From Microbacterium ginsengisoli (GTDB taxonomy: Bacteria > Actinomycetota > Actinomycetes > Actinomycetales > Microbacteriaceae): a stretch of DNA of 64,000 nucleotides. The DNA is taken from NCBI RefSeq assembly GCF_000956535.1, contig NZ_JYIY01000071.1, positions 23,964 through 87,963 on the forward strand, written 5' to 3'. The notes below the pieces were generated by a model. It had not been told where the DNA came from. It saw only the letters and a program-made list of their open reading frames with translations, and did no database searches. Below, piece after piece: positions 16,916 to 24,854 of the stretch (position 1 is its first letter; each line of letters begins with the position of its first letter). The translations under genes were made by a program, and so were the position numbers.

Positions 16916-18652
16916 TCAGGACGGGAAGGCGGGCGTGCCGTCGAGGTAGGTCTCGTGCACGGCGATATCGGCCCAGCCGCCCGGGTCGCTGGTCCACGGA
17001 TTGCGGTCGACCACGGCGAAGTCGGCGCGGTTGCCGACGGCGAGCGAGCCGCGGTCGTCGGCATGGATCTGCCAGGCCGCGTGGGTCGTGATTGCGGCGA
17101 GCGCCTGCTCGGGCGTCGCGCATTCCTGCGGCGCGAGCACCGTGCCGTCCGCCTCGAGCTGGCGCAGCACCGCGGTGCGCGCGGCATGCAGCGGCTGGAC
17201 CCGGGTCACGTTGTAGTCGGAGTGCAGGCTCGGACGCAGTCCGAAGCGATAGGCGGAGGCGAGCCGATCCAGACGCTCGGCGCGCTCGGGGCCGAGGATC
17301 GTGTCGCGGAACGCGGCTCCCCAGTAGTAGACGTGGTCCATCAGGAAGCTCGGCGAGATGCCGGCCGCGGCCATGCGGGCGAGCTGGTCGTTCGTCGTCA
17401 CCGACGCGTGCTCGAACCGGTGGCGGAGCGTGCGGTCGGTGCCGGGGAACAGCTGCTCGGCGGCGGTGAGCGCGAACTCCACGGCGGCGTCCCCGTTGGT
17501 GTGGATCATCAGCTGCCACCCGTCGTCGAGACCCGCCCTCATGACATCGCGAAGGCTTTCGGGGGTCCAGTTGGCGTGGCCACCGTTGTTCTCGCCGAGG
17601 TACGGCTGCAGGAAGTAGCCGGAACGGCCCTGGTTCGACCCGTCCGCGACGAGCTTCCAGGCGTCGGCGCGCACCATGTCGTCGCCGCTGAACGGTGTCA
17701 CTCCGGCCTCGCGCCACGCGGCCGCGACGGCTGCGGGGGTGTCGTATCCGGCCAGGATGGAGAACTGCGCGGTCGAGACGCGGGTCGGCAGTCGACCCGC
17801 GCCGTTGATCTGATGCAGCAGCGCGATCTCGCTGACACCGGCGATCGTGCCGGTCATGGCCTCGCGCATCGAGGTCACGCCCTGGGAGGCGAACTCGGTG
17901 AGGATCTGGCGGATGCCGCGTTCGATGCCCGCCGCATCCGGGCGCGGCAGGTTGCCGAGCAGCAGCGCGACCGCCGGAGACTCGCCGACGACGCCGGTGA
18001 GGCGCCCGTCGATGCGCTGCAGCGTGCCGCCGACGGGCTCCGGGGTCTGATCGGTGATTCCGGCCGCGGCGAACGCAGCGCTGTTGGCGTACGCGAAGTG
18101 CATCGACGCGTTGAGCACCACGACGGGCCGGTCGGATGCCACGCGGTCGAGGATGTCCCTGGTCAGCACCGGCTCTCCGGGGTAGAGGCTCGGGTCGAAG
18201 AGCTTCGCGAGCAGGTACTCGCCGGGCGCGGTGCGGGCCGCGGCATCCTTCAGCGTCGCGACGACGTCGTCGAACTCGGGGCACGCGACGTGCGAGACGT
18301 CGGTCCAGTCGAGCGTCATGAGCGAGGCCCAGATGTGCGCGTGGGGCTCGATCAGGCCGGGGATGACGACTCCCTCGGGGGCGATCGTGCGGGTATCGGG
18401 GCCGGTGAGGCCGTCGACCTCGGAGCGGCTGCCGATGCCGATGATGCGCCCGCCCGAGACGGCGATGGCCTCGGCGCGGGGGGCTGCGGGGTCACCCGTG
18501 GCGATCTCGCCGACGATGAGCAGGTCGGCGACGGAGCCGGCGCGGCGGGCGTCGCCGTAGCCGGCGGGGGTGAGGGTCTGACCAGCGGTCGCGATGGCGG
18601 GAGCGAGGTGGGCGCGGGTGGTCGGCGGGGCTGCGCAGCAGGCTTCGGACAT
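16916..18652 (-). CDS. YtcJ-like metal-dependent amidohydrolase
   Basis: A 578-aa enzyme of the amidohydrolase superfamily, YtcJ/N-substituted formamide deformylase-like group. The first metal motif HAH is at residues 104-106 (IPGLIEPHAHIW). Further ligands are probably in IHTNGD, HRFEHAS and LHSDYN, and the C-terminal sheet ends GSLAVGNRADFAVVDRNPW. It would hydrolyse a C-N bond in an amide, lactam or hydantoin-like compound, but the substrate is unknown. The N-terminus (MSEACCAAPP) is unusual, with two adjacent cysteines. GAAAGG lies before the ATG. It is the middle gene of the operon. Confidence 0.87.
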   Translation of the reverse strand: MSEACCAAPPTTRAHLAPAIATAGQTLTPAGYGDARRAGSVADLLIVGEIATGDPAAPRAEAIAVSGGRIIGIGSRSEVDGLTGPDTRTIAPEGVVIPGLIEPHAHIWASLMTLDWTDVSHVACPEFDDVVATLKDAAARTAPGEYLLAKLFDPSLYPGEPVLTRDILDRVASDRPVVVLNASMHFAYANSAAFAAAGITDQTPEPVGGTLQRIDGRLTGVVGESPAVALLLGNLPRPDAAGIERGIRQILTEFASQGVTSMREAMTGTIAGVSEIALLHQINGAGRLPTRVSTAQFSILAGYDTPAAVAAAWREAGVTPFSGDDMVRADAWKLVADGSNQGRSGYFLQPYLGENNGGHANWTPESLRDVMRAGLDDGWQLMIHTNGDAAVEFALTAAEQLFPGTDRTLRHRFEHASVTTNDQLARMAAAGISPSFLMDHVYYWGAAFRDTILGPERAERLDRLASAYRFGLRPSLHSDYNVTRVQPLHAARTAVLRQLEADGTVLAPQECATPEQALAAITTHAAWQIHADDRGSLAVGNRADFAVVDRNPWTSDPGGWADIAVHETYLDGTPAFPS

Positions 18653-18696
18653 GATGTGCCTTTCGATGGTCGACGAACGGATGTCGCGGGTCGGTG

Positions 18697-19374
18697 TCAG
18701 GAGACGAGGTGGTGGACGACCTGGGCTGCTTCGTTCGCGGCCAGGATCGCGAACAGAACGGTCATCATGACGGCGTTGTGCGCGATCATCTCCGCCTTGA
18801 CGCGCTGCAGGGCGCCGATGACGCGGTCGGAGGTGCTGAGGGCGATCAGGGCGGGGACGATCAGCGCGAGCGAGCCGATGATCGCGACGACGACGCACAG
18901 CAGGATCGTGATCGGCAGCGAGCTGTGCGCATCGCCGATGAGCGCGCCGCCCTTGAGCGCGAGCGGGATGTTCTTGGTGTTGGTGATGGCCATCACGAAC
19001 CCGAGTCCCGCGGCGCTGAGGGGAGTGACGTTGTCGATGGCGGCCAGCCATGAGGGCGCCTTCGCGGTCTGGCCGGGCTTCGGGCGCCCGATCCAGCTGA
19101 GCACCGCGAAGAGCGCGAAGCCGATGGTGATGATGATCGCGAAGACGAACGAGACGGTCGAGCTGCTTCCCGACGTGGAGGACGAGGAGCTGTTCGCGGA
19201 GAAGACGGCGCCGAGAGCGAGGAACACGAGCGAGACGATCGTGAACGTCGTCGTGTAGATCGGCGCGGCGGCCCGGCCGCGGGGCGCCAGCACGATGGCG
19301 ACGATCGCCACGATAGGCAGCGGCGAGATCATCATGCCGACAGCGAGGGGGATGAGGTTCTGCAGCTCGTTCAC
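18697..19374 (-). CDS. GAP-family (SfLAP-like) integral membrane protein
   Basis: A 225-aa membrane protein with about six hydrophobic helices, beginning LIPLAVGMMISPLPIVAIVAI and with a central serine-rich loop (residues about 60-75). This pattern fits the GAP/sulfolipid-addressing family (PF11139), which in mycobacteria helps move glycolipids to the surface, and which looks like a LysE-type exporter. The start is GTG at 19374. It heads the operon with the amidohydrolase (44-bp gap) and the MFS carrier. Its role here could be export of the same unknown compound. Confidence 0.75.
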   Translation of the reverse strand: MNELQNLIPLAVGMMISPLPIVAIVAIVLAPRGRAAAPIYTTTFTIVSLVFLALGAVFSANSSSSSTSGSSSTVSFVFAIIITIGFALFAVLSWIGRPKPGQTAKAPSWLAAIDNVTPLSAAGLGFVMAITNTKNIPLALKGGALIGDAHSSLPITILLCVVVAIIGSLALIVPALIALSTSDRVIGALQRVKAEMIAHNAVMMTVLFAILAANEAAQVVHHLVS

Positions 19375-19554
19375 GTGCGGGTTCCGTTCGATTCGCGTCG
19401 CCCGGAGGATCTCCCCGGTGCGTCTGCGATGACGGTACGTGCCCGGTTTCGGGCGTCAGGGCGGATGTTCGGCTGACACGACGCACGAAGCGCTCACGCG
19501 CGCGCGACGCCCCTTTTCGGGCGACCTTGCGCGGTTCTGGGTCGGTCGTGACCG

Positions 19555-20026
19555 GTCAGCAGCCGGCTGCGCGGGGATTCTCGACGCAGGTCTGGCCGAC
19601 CAGCGCGGTGCGCGCCTCGAGCACCTGGATCGGCGCGGTCGTTGCCTCCGGAGTCACGAGACCGTCGACCGGGATCCAGGTGACGCCGTCGAAGGATGCC
19701 TCGGCCGCGTAAGACGTCTCGAGGGTGATCGTGTACTCGCCGCGGGCGCCGTAGACGTGACTCGTGGCCGTCGGCGTGAACTGCGGAACGCCGAGGGCCG
19801 CCCACGTCGAGCCGGCCGACACGGTGGTGCGGGAAGAACCGTCGCCGTACGTGAACAGGTGCCGGGCCGGTGTGAAACGCACCTGCGCCGGCACGTCGAA
19901 AAGTGTGCCCGCGACGACATGGGGACGCGTGCCGGTCAGAATGTTCGCGGGGAGCCCGACGATCCCCACCCCGGTCGGCTCACTCGCCAGCTCGCTCGGG
20001 TCGGGCCGGAACGACGCGATATCCGC
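19555..20026. repeat. Direct repeat copy A (472 bp), gene-converted tract
   Basis: This tract matches 21003-21474 with 4 differences in 472 bp (comparison made by eye). It covers the 3' two thirds of the PKD-like gene 1. Sequence outside it is much more diverged between the two copies. Confidence 0.9.
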
Positions 20027-20374
20027 CGCCGTCACAGTCGGCAAGCCCGGGTCCGCGGGCGCTACGGGGTCGAGACACATCGCCAGACCGCAGTCCACCT
20101 GATTCGACAGATCACCGACCCGGCGAATCGGAGTCTCATTCGCGTAGTTCACCGGACCCAGCGCCGATCGATCATCCGACTGCGCACGACTCGGAACCCA
20201 CGTCGAGCCAGCATCGCCCGACTCGCCACGCTGCTCCACGAGATCCACCTGCGTGCCCGAGTTCTTGACCGTGGACCGGTTGGCACCGAACGAGCCCACC
20301 CCAGCACTGTCGCCGTCTGCAGCAGCCCCGCTGAGGATCGCTGCTGCCACCATGACTGCGGCGAGTCTCAGCAC
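19556..20374 (-). CDS. Secreted PKD-like domain protein, copy 1
   Basis: A 272-aa exported protein of unknown function. A hydrophobic signal (LRLAAVMVAAAILSG) is followed by a variable region to about residue 115, then a C-terminal region with a PKD-like pattern (FTYGDGSS, then HVYGARGEYTITLE). Four cysteines are visible in the C-terminal and middle parts (VDCGLAMC, QTC, AAGC). The GTG at 20374 overlaps the upstream lipoprotein stop by 7 nt (GTGCTGA). The second copy has the same overlap and, with that start, the same length of 272 aa. A GTG at 20392 is possible. It pairs with the lipoprotein at 20368. Confidence 0.72.
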   Translation of the reverse strand: MLRLAAVMVAAAILSGAAADGDSAGVGSFGANRSTVKNSGTQVDLVEQRGESGDAGSTWVPSRAQSDDRSALGPVNYANETPIRRVGDLSNQVDCGLAMCLDPVAPADPGLPTVTAADIASFRPDPSELASEPTGVGIVGLPANILTGTRPHVVAGTLFDVPAQVRFTPARHLFTYGDGSSRTTVSAGSTWAALGVPQFTPTATSHVYGARGEYTITLETSYAAEASFDGVTWIPVDGLVTPEATTAPIQVLEARTALVGQTCVENPRAAGC

Positions 20375-20898
20375 GACTGTTCGCTCGTCCACGCACCGAC
20401 GCGGCTCACGTAAAACGTTGACGATGACGATGACGGCTGGAGCGAGACTTGGAGCGCTTGAACCCCGATCCGATCCGCATCAACGATCGAATCGCCGGTT
20501 GACGTCACAAGGTCAGTGGCTGATACGTCGTAACAGACTCCGAGATCAACACGACCGTTCGAGTGGTCGACCGGCGTCACGCTGCGAACGACGTTCGCAC
20601 CAATGAAAGTGATCCCGTCCGCGTGGAGCTGGCTGAAGTCGCGTCGGTCTATCTCGTTGAGCTCCCCGGTCGTCAGTGCGAACACGGGCTCGAACGTCGC
20701 AGGGTCAGCGAGATCCACCCGGTTCAACGCGTCCACATACGCCCGGTACGTCGCCTCCGCGGCGGCGTACGCCTCCGCCTCGCTCAACGCCGTCGGCGTC
20801 GGGGTGGGGGACGGCGCGGGGGCGCCGCATCCACTCATCACGGTCGCCGTCACGACGGCGACCAGCGCGAGAACGATGCGACGAGAAGCCTTCGACAT
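20368..20898 (-). CDS. Secreted lipoprotein of unknown function, copy 1
   Basis: A 176-aa lipoprotein. The signal ends at a clear lipobox (VMSGCGAPAP), followed by a Pro/Thr linker and a conserved stretch with ALSEAEAYAAAEATYRAYV and FEPVFALTTGE. The rest looks like a small alpha/beta domain of the kind seen in many actinobacterial lipoproteins; I do not assign a family. The ATG at 20898 was preferred to 20922 because a TACTTT box lies 7 nt before it, as in copy 2. Its end overlaps the PKD-like gene, so the two products should be made together. Confidence 0.75.
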   Translation of the reverse strand: MSKASRRIVLALVAVVTATVMSGCGAPAPSPTPTPTALSEAEAYAAAEATYRAYVDALNRVDLADPATFEPVFALTTGELNEIDRRDFSQLHADGITFIGANVVRSVTPVDHSNGRVDLGVCYDVSATDLVTSTGDSIVDADRIGVQALQVSLQPSSSSSTFYVSRVGAWTSEQSC

Positions 20899-20905
20899 GC
20901 GGCCC

Positions 20906-20946
20906 AAAGTAGACGAGTTCACCCCCGCGACCAGGGGTTATCCACA
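20906..20946 (-). promoter_or_regulatory. Leaderless promoter and conserved upstream element, copy 1
   Basis: TACTTT (20906-20911) is 7 nt before the lipoprotein ATG. An 18-bp element, GACCAGGGGTTATCCACA on the plus strand (20929-20946), is identical in copy 2. It contains TTATCCACA, which matches the DnaA-box consensus. Confidence 0.5.
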
Positions 20947-20966
20947 ATCCACGCCGGATCACGGAA

Positions 20967-20985
20967 GAACGACGGGCCGGTGGAG
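20967..20985. repeat. Orphan terminator arm left by tandem duplication
   Basis: These 19 bp are identical to 22418-22436, the left arm of the long terminator beyond copy 2. Here the right arm is missing, so no hairpin can form. It looks like a boundary scar of the duplication. Confidence 0.75.
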
Positions 20986-21002
20986 AAGGAGGTGAGCTTC
21001 GA

Positions 21003-21474
21003 GTCAGCAGCCGGCTGCGCGGGGATTCTCGACGCAGGTCTGGCCGACCAGCGCGGTGCGCGCCTCGAGCACCTGGATCGGCGCGGTCGTTGCCTCCGGA
21101 GTCACGAGACCGTCGACCGGGATCCAGGTGACGCCGTCGAAGGTTGCCTCGGCCGCGTAAGACGTCTCGAGGGTGATCGTGTACTCGCCGCGGGCGCCGT
21201 AGACGTGGCTCGTGGCCGTCGGCGTGAACTGCGGAACGCCGAGGGCCGCCCACGTCGAGCCGGCCGACACGGTGGTGCGGGAAGAACCGTCGCCGTACGT
21301 GAACAGGTGCCGGGCCGGTGTGAAACGCACCTGCGCCGGCACGTCGAAAAGGGTGCCCGCGACGACATGGGCACGCGTGCCGGTCAGAATGTTCGCGGGG
21401 AGCCCGACGATCCCCACCCCGGTCGGCTCACTCGCCAGCTCGCTCGGGTCGGGCCGGAACGACGCGATATCCGC
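21003..21474. repeat. Direct repeat copy B (472 bp), gene-converted tract
   Basis: Partner of 19555-20026, with 4 mismatches over 472 bp. It covers the 3' part of PKD-like gene 2. Confidence 0.9.
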
Positions 21475-21822
21475 GGCGGTCACCGCCGGCACGCCCGGAT
21501 CGACCGGCTGAGCAGGGTCCAGACACATCGCCAGCCCGCAGTCCACCTGGTTCGAGAGGTCGCCCACCCTCTGCACCGGCGTCGCGTTCGTGTAGTTCAC
21601 CGGGCCCAGGCCCGACCGATCATCAGACTGCGAGTGGCGAGGCACCCACGTCGACCCCGCATCGCCCGACGGCGCGCGCTGCTCGACGAGGTCGACCTTG
21701 GTGCCGGAGTTCGCGACACACGGCCCTGTCCAGGCGCCCGCTCCGCAGTTCTGCCCTTGAACGCCAGAAGCTGTGAGACCGGCAGCAACGACGACTGAGA
21801 TCGCGAGTGTCAGAGCTAGCAC
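21004..21822 (-). CDS. Secreted PKD-like domain protein, copy 2
   Basis: A 272-aa exported protein paralogous to the one at 19556. The signal is VLALTLAISVVVAAGLTASG, followed by a short segment unique to this copy (NCGAGAWTGPC) and a region about as diverged as expected for old paralogues. The C-terminal part from about residue 115 differs from copy 1 at only two residues that I could find. The GTG at 21822 overlaps the lipoprotein stop by 7 nt (GTGCTAG). The longer frame upstream shadows the lipoprotein gene. Function is unknown; a surface or adhesion role would fit a PKD-like fold but is a guess. Confidence 0.72.
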   Translation of the reverse strand: MLALTLAISVVVAAGLTASGVQGQNCGAGAWTGPCVANSGTKVDLVEQRAPSGDAGSTWVPRHSQSDDRSGLGPVNYTNATPVQRVGDLSNQVDCGLAMCLDPAQPVDPGVPAVTAADIASFRPDPSELASEPTGVGIVGLPANILTGTRAHVVAGTLFDVPAQVRFTPARHLFTYGDGSSRTTVSAGSTWAALGVPQFTPTATSHVYGARGEYTITLETSYAAEATFDGVTWIPVDGLVTPEATTAPIQVLEARTALVGQTCVENPRAAGC

Positions 21823-22349
21823 TTCACGCCTGATTCGTCGGGTCCGAAGGAAGTGATCAGAGCTCGAGTAGCTCCGGAGGAGAGGGGCGCAGCTCTTAAG
21901 CGCATCTGCTGGATGTCCGGGCGGTCCGGACTTACGACACTGTTCCCCGACTCGTCCACGACGTGCACTTGTGAGACGTCCTGACACACGGCAAGCTCGA
22001 CAACTCCGGTCGAACTATCAAACCGACGGTCGACTATCGACTGAACGCGAGTGTTACCGGATACCGAGTAGGCGCGGGCGTGCATGTCGGAAAAGGTCTT
22101 TCGGTCCGCGGCAAGCGCTTCACCGGTCGTCAACGCGAACACGGGCTCGAATGTCGTGGGATCGGAGAGGTCCACACGGTTCAACGCGTCGACATACGCC
22201 CGATACGTCGCCTCCGCCGCGGCATAGGCCTCCGCCTCACTCAACGCCGTCGGCGTCGGGGTGGGCGCGGGGGCGCCGCATCCGCTCATCACGACCGCGG
22301 TGAGCGCGGCGATCAACGCGATAGCGGTGCGACGGGGAGCCTGCGACAT
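21816..22349 (-). CDS. Secreted lipoprotein of unknown function, copy 2
   Basis: A 177-aa lipoprotein paralogous to the one at 20368. It shares the lipobox (VVMSGCGAPAP), the linker and the block from ALSEAEAYAAAEATYRAYVDALNRVDL to ALTTGE. The C-terminal half is strongly diverged, apart from short matches such as VDLGVC/VELAVCQDVS. The ATG at 22349 is preceded by TACCTT at 7 nt. It is followed by PKD-like gene 2 with a 7-nt overlap. It heads the four-gene tandem array. Confidence 0.75.
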   Translation of the reverse strand: MSQAPRRTAIALIAALTAVVMSGCGAPAPTPTPTALSEAEAYAAAEATYRAYVDALNRVDLSDPTTFEPVFALTTGEALAADRKTFSDMHARAYSVSGNTRVQSIVDRRFDSSTGVVELAVCQDVSQVHVVDESGNSVVSPDRPDIQQMRLRAAPLSSGATRALITSFGPDESGVKC

Positions 22350-22356
22350 GCGCCCC

Positions 22357-22397
22357 AAGGTAGACGAGTACACCGGCATGACCAGGGGTTATCCACA
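22357..22397 (-). promoter_or_regulatory. Leaderless promoter and conserved upstream element, copy 2
   Basis: TACCTT (22357-22362) is 7 nt before the ATG. The same 18-bp element found at 20929 (with TTATCCACA) occurs at 22380-22397. Spacing to the -10 box is the same in both copies. Confidence 0.5.
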
Positions 22398-22417
22398 GTC
22401 GGCGACCGTCGACGCGC

Positions 22418-22462
22418 GAACGACGGGCCGGTGGAGGGAACCCCTCCACCGGCCCGTCGTTC
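22418..22462. terminator. Long bidirectional stem-loop terminator
   Basis: Two perfect 21-bp arms (22418-22438 and 22442-22462) with a 3-nt loop. It lies 12 bp beyond the stop of the sugar permease gene at 22475 and should end that leftward operon. Confidence 0.85.
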
Positions 22463-22474
22463 CGTGCGGTCGAG

Positions 22475-23446
22475 TCAGCCCTTCGTGGATCCGGCGAGAA
22501 GGCCGCGCACGAAGAAGCGCTGCAGCGCGAAGAACACGATCAGCGGAACGATGATCGAGATGAACGCACCGGCGGACTGCAGGAACCACTTCGAGCCCCA
22601 CGAGCCGGATAGCGAGTTCAATGTCTGTGTCAATGGCAGCGAACTCGATGGAGCGAAGATCGTCGCGACGAGCAGGTCGTTCCAGACCCAGAGGAACTGG
22701 AAGATCGCGAACGAGGCGATCGCCGGCATCGCGAGGGGCAGGATCATCCGGAAGAAGATCTGGCCGTGCCCGGCGCCATCGACGCGCGCCGCCTCGATGA
22801 GCTCCGCCGGGATCTCCGCGATGAAGTTGTGCAGCAGGAAGATCGCCAGCGGCAGGCCGAAGATCGCGTGCGCGATCCACACCGTCGCGAAGCTGTGGTC
22901 GACATCCCTCAGCTCGAAACCGGGGAACACCGCCACTCCCCCGATCTCGAGACCCCGTGAGAACAGGCTCAGCAGCGGCACGAGCGCCATCTGGATCGGC
23001 ACGATCTGCAGCGCGAAGACGAACACGAACAGGATGTTGCGGCCCTTGAAGTCGATCCAGGCGAACGCGTACGCGGCGAGCGAGGCGACTGCGATCGGAA
23101 TGACCGTGGCGGGGATCGTGATCGCGAGCGAGTTGATGAACGACTGCCCGAGGGTCAGCGCCGTACCGCCCGAGGTGAGCGCCTCGAAGTAGTTGTCGAG
23201 GGTGAAGCTCGGGTTGACGAAGACCGTCCACCACCCTGTCGACTGGCTGTCGGCCCCGGGGCGGAACGAGGTGACGAACAGGCCGAACGTCGGGATCGTC
23301 CACAGGATCGCGATGAGGATCGCGATGAGAGTGGCTCGCTTCGAGGTCAGCTTCTTCTGCGCCAGGTTCTCGTTGCGGCGGGTCTCTCGCGCCGTGCGGC
23401 GGGCCGCACGGGCGTCGAATGCGGGCTGGGCGTCGATGACGGCCAT
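22475..23446 (-). CDS. Carbohydrate ABC transporter permease, MalG type
   Basis: A 323-aa inner-membrane permease of a CUT1-type sugar importer. About six helices are visible, with the docking loop EAARVDGAGHGQIFFRMILPLA (EAA motif) and a long cytoplasmic N-terminus (residues 1-38). The ATG shares one base with the upstream stop (TGATG), so it is coupled to the partner permease. No ATPase gene is in the operon, which is common for CUT1 systems that share one MsiK/MalK-like ATPase encoded elsewhere. The sugar is unknown. Confidence 0.92.
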   Translation of the reverse strand: MAVIDAQPAFDARAARRTARETRRNENLAQKKLTSKRATLIAILIAILWTIPTFGLFVTSFRPGADSQSTGWWTVFVNPSFTLDNYFEALTSGGTALTLGQSFINSLAITIPATVIPIAVASLAAYAFAWIDFKGRNILFVFVFALQIVPIQMALVPLLSLFSRGLEIGGVAVFPGFELRDVDHSFATVWIAHAIFGLPLAIFLLHNFIAEIPAELIEAARVDGAGHGQIFFRMILPLAMPAIASFAIFQFLWVWNDLLVATIFAPSSSLPLTQTLNSLSGSWGSKWFLQSAGAFISIIVPLIVFFALQRFFVRGLLAGSTKG

Positions 23447-24762
23447 CAGCGCACCTCCTTCTGCTTGCGCAGCTGTCGCGCGTTGTAGATGATCAGCGGC
23501 AGCACGATGAGGAACAGCACGACGGCGAGCGCCGACGAGTGCCCGTAGCTCTGGAACCGCTGCTGCTGGTTCACCATCTCGAAACCGAGCACCGTCGAGT
23601 CCGATCGACCGCCGGTCATCACCGCCACGATGTCGTACACCTTCAGTGCGGCGATCGTCAGGGTCGTGAGCACGACGACCAGCGACGAGCGGATTCCGGG
23701 CACCGTCACGTTGATGAACCGCTGCCACGCGTTCGTGCCGTCGAGCTGCGCAGCCTCGAGCTGCTCGGTCGGCACGGCCTTGATCGCGGCGGAGAGCACG
23801 ACCATGGCGAACCCGGTCTGCGTCCAGATGAACACGATGAGCAGGCAGATCGTGTTGACCAGTGGCGCCGTGTCGAGCCAGGGCACCGGCTGACCCCCGA
23901 GCCCGGTGATGATCGCGTTCAGCAGGCCGATCTGGTCGCCCTGCCGATAGTCGTAGATGAACTTCCAGATGATGCCGGCACCCACGAACGAGATCGCCAT
24001 CGGCATGAACACGAGCACCTTGAGGATCTTCTCGCCGCGTGCACGGTCGATGAAGGCGGCGTACGCGAGGCCGAGCGCCGTCGAGACGACCGGTGTGACG
24101 AGAGCCCAGATGAGGGTGTTGATGACCGACCAGAAGCCTTCCGGGTTCGTGAAGGTCCAGATGTAGTTGTCGAGCCCGACGAACGACTTGCCCGTCTTGT
24201 CGAAGAACGACTGGTAGATCGTGCTGATCGCCGGGTAGATCAGGCCGAGCAGAAGCAGAAGCGCTGCCGGCGTGAGGAAGATGATCAGCTGGAACAGGTA
24301 GCCCGCGCCTTCGCGAGCCCGGTAGTCCGCGAAGAACAGGAGGGCGCCGAGGCCGAGGGCGATACCCACGACCCAGAGCACGGCGTTCTGGTACGGACGC
24401 AGCAGCATGAAGGCGATCACCGGCAGAACGAAGCACGCGGCCAGTCGCAGCCAGAAGTATCCGCGCCCCGCACGGGGGGCGTACTCGATGAGCAGCAGGA
24501 TGACGCCGACCACCGCGAGCGCGACGGCGAGCATGATCGGGATCTGCAGCAGCGGATTCAGGTTGCCGATCCACTGGAAGAAGCTGTTGAGCGAGAAGCC
24601 GAGCGTCGTCGGTCGGGCGTTCTCGACGTGGGGTCCTGTCACCAGCAGGACGAAAAACGCGACCACCGCCACGGCGGCGATGATCGCGATGATGGTGGCG
24701 ACGCGACGCGTACTGCCCGCGCGGGGCGTCTGCGTGTTCGCGGTCATCGGATGCGACGACAT
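23446..24762 (-). CDS. Carbohydrate ABC transporter permease, MalF type, with extra N-terminal helices
   Basis: A 438-aa permease. The C-terminal 300 residues are the standard MalF-like core with the EAA loop (EAAQLDGTNAWQRFINVTVPG). The first 140 residues add several further hydrophobic helices (near residues 20-40, 60-80, 90-140), so the protein is longer than the usual 300 aa. It lies between the binding-protein gene and the MalG-type permease. A hairpin at 24795 separates it from the binding-protein gene. Confidence 0.9.
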   Translation of the reverse strand: MSSHPMTANTQTPRAGSTRRVATIIAIIAAVAVVAFFVLLVTGPHVENARPTTLGFSLNSFFQWIGNLNPLLQIPIMLAVALAVVGVILLLIEYAPRAGRGYFWLRLAACFVLPVIAFMLLRPYQNAVLWVVGIALGLGALLFFADYRAREGAGYLFQLIIFLTPAALLLLLGLIYPAISTIYQSFFDKTGKSFVGLDNYIWTFTNPEGFWSVINTLIWALVTPVVSTALGLAYAAFIDRARGEKILKVLVFMPMAISFVGAGIIWKFIYDYRQGDQIGLLNAIITGLGGQPVPWLDTAPLVNTICLLIVFIWTQTGFAMVVLSAAIKAVPTEQLEAAQLDGTNAWQRFINVTVPGIRSSLVVVLTTLTIAALKVYDIVAVMTGGRSDSTVLGFEMVNQQQRFQSYGHSSALAVVLFLIVLPLIIYNARQLRKQKEVR

Positions 24763-24794
24763 CGTCTCTCCCTCGATTCAGGGCGGAAACCGCG

Positions 24795-24832
24795 CCGTGA
24801 GGGGACCGCTCCGAAGAGCGACCCCCTCACGG
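24795..24832 (-). terminator. Intercistronic hairpin after the binding-protein gene
   Basis: Arms 24795-24811 and 24816-24832 pair over 17 bp with two weak positions, around a CGAA loop. It lies between the solute-binding gene and the permeases. Such hairpins commonly act as partial terminators or 3' stabilisers, so the binding protein would be made in excess. There is no T-run. Confidence 0.5.
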
Positions 24833-24854
24833 GCGGCCTGCCGCCGTCAGGCGA

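Noticed and set aside
16739..19258. Very long open frame (about 840 codons) on the plus strand across the amidohydrolase operon
   Set aside because: It is antisense to three well-supported genes with intact motifs; long open antisense frames are expected at this GC content.
20938..22397. TTATCCACA elements as part of a replication origin
   Set aside because: Only two copies, each fixed at a duplicated promoter, with no dnaA, dnaN or AT-rich unwinding region nearby.
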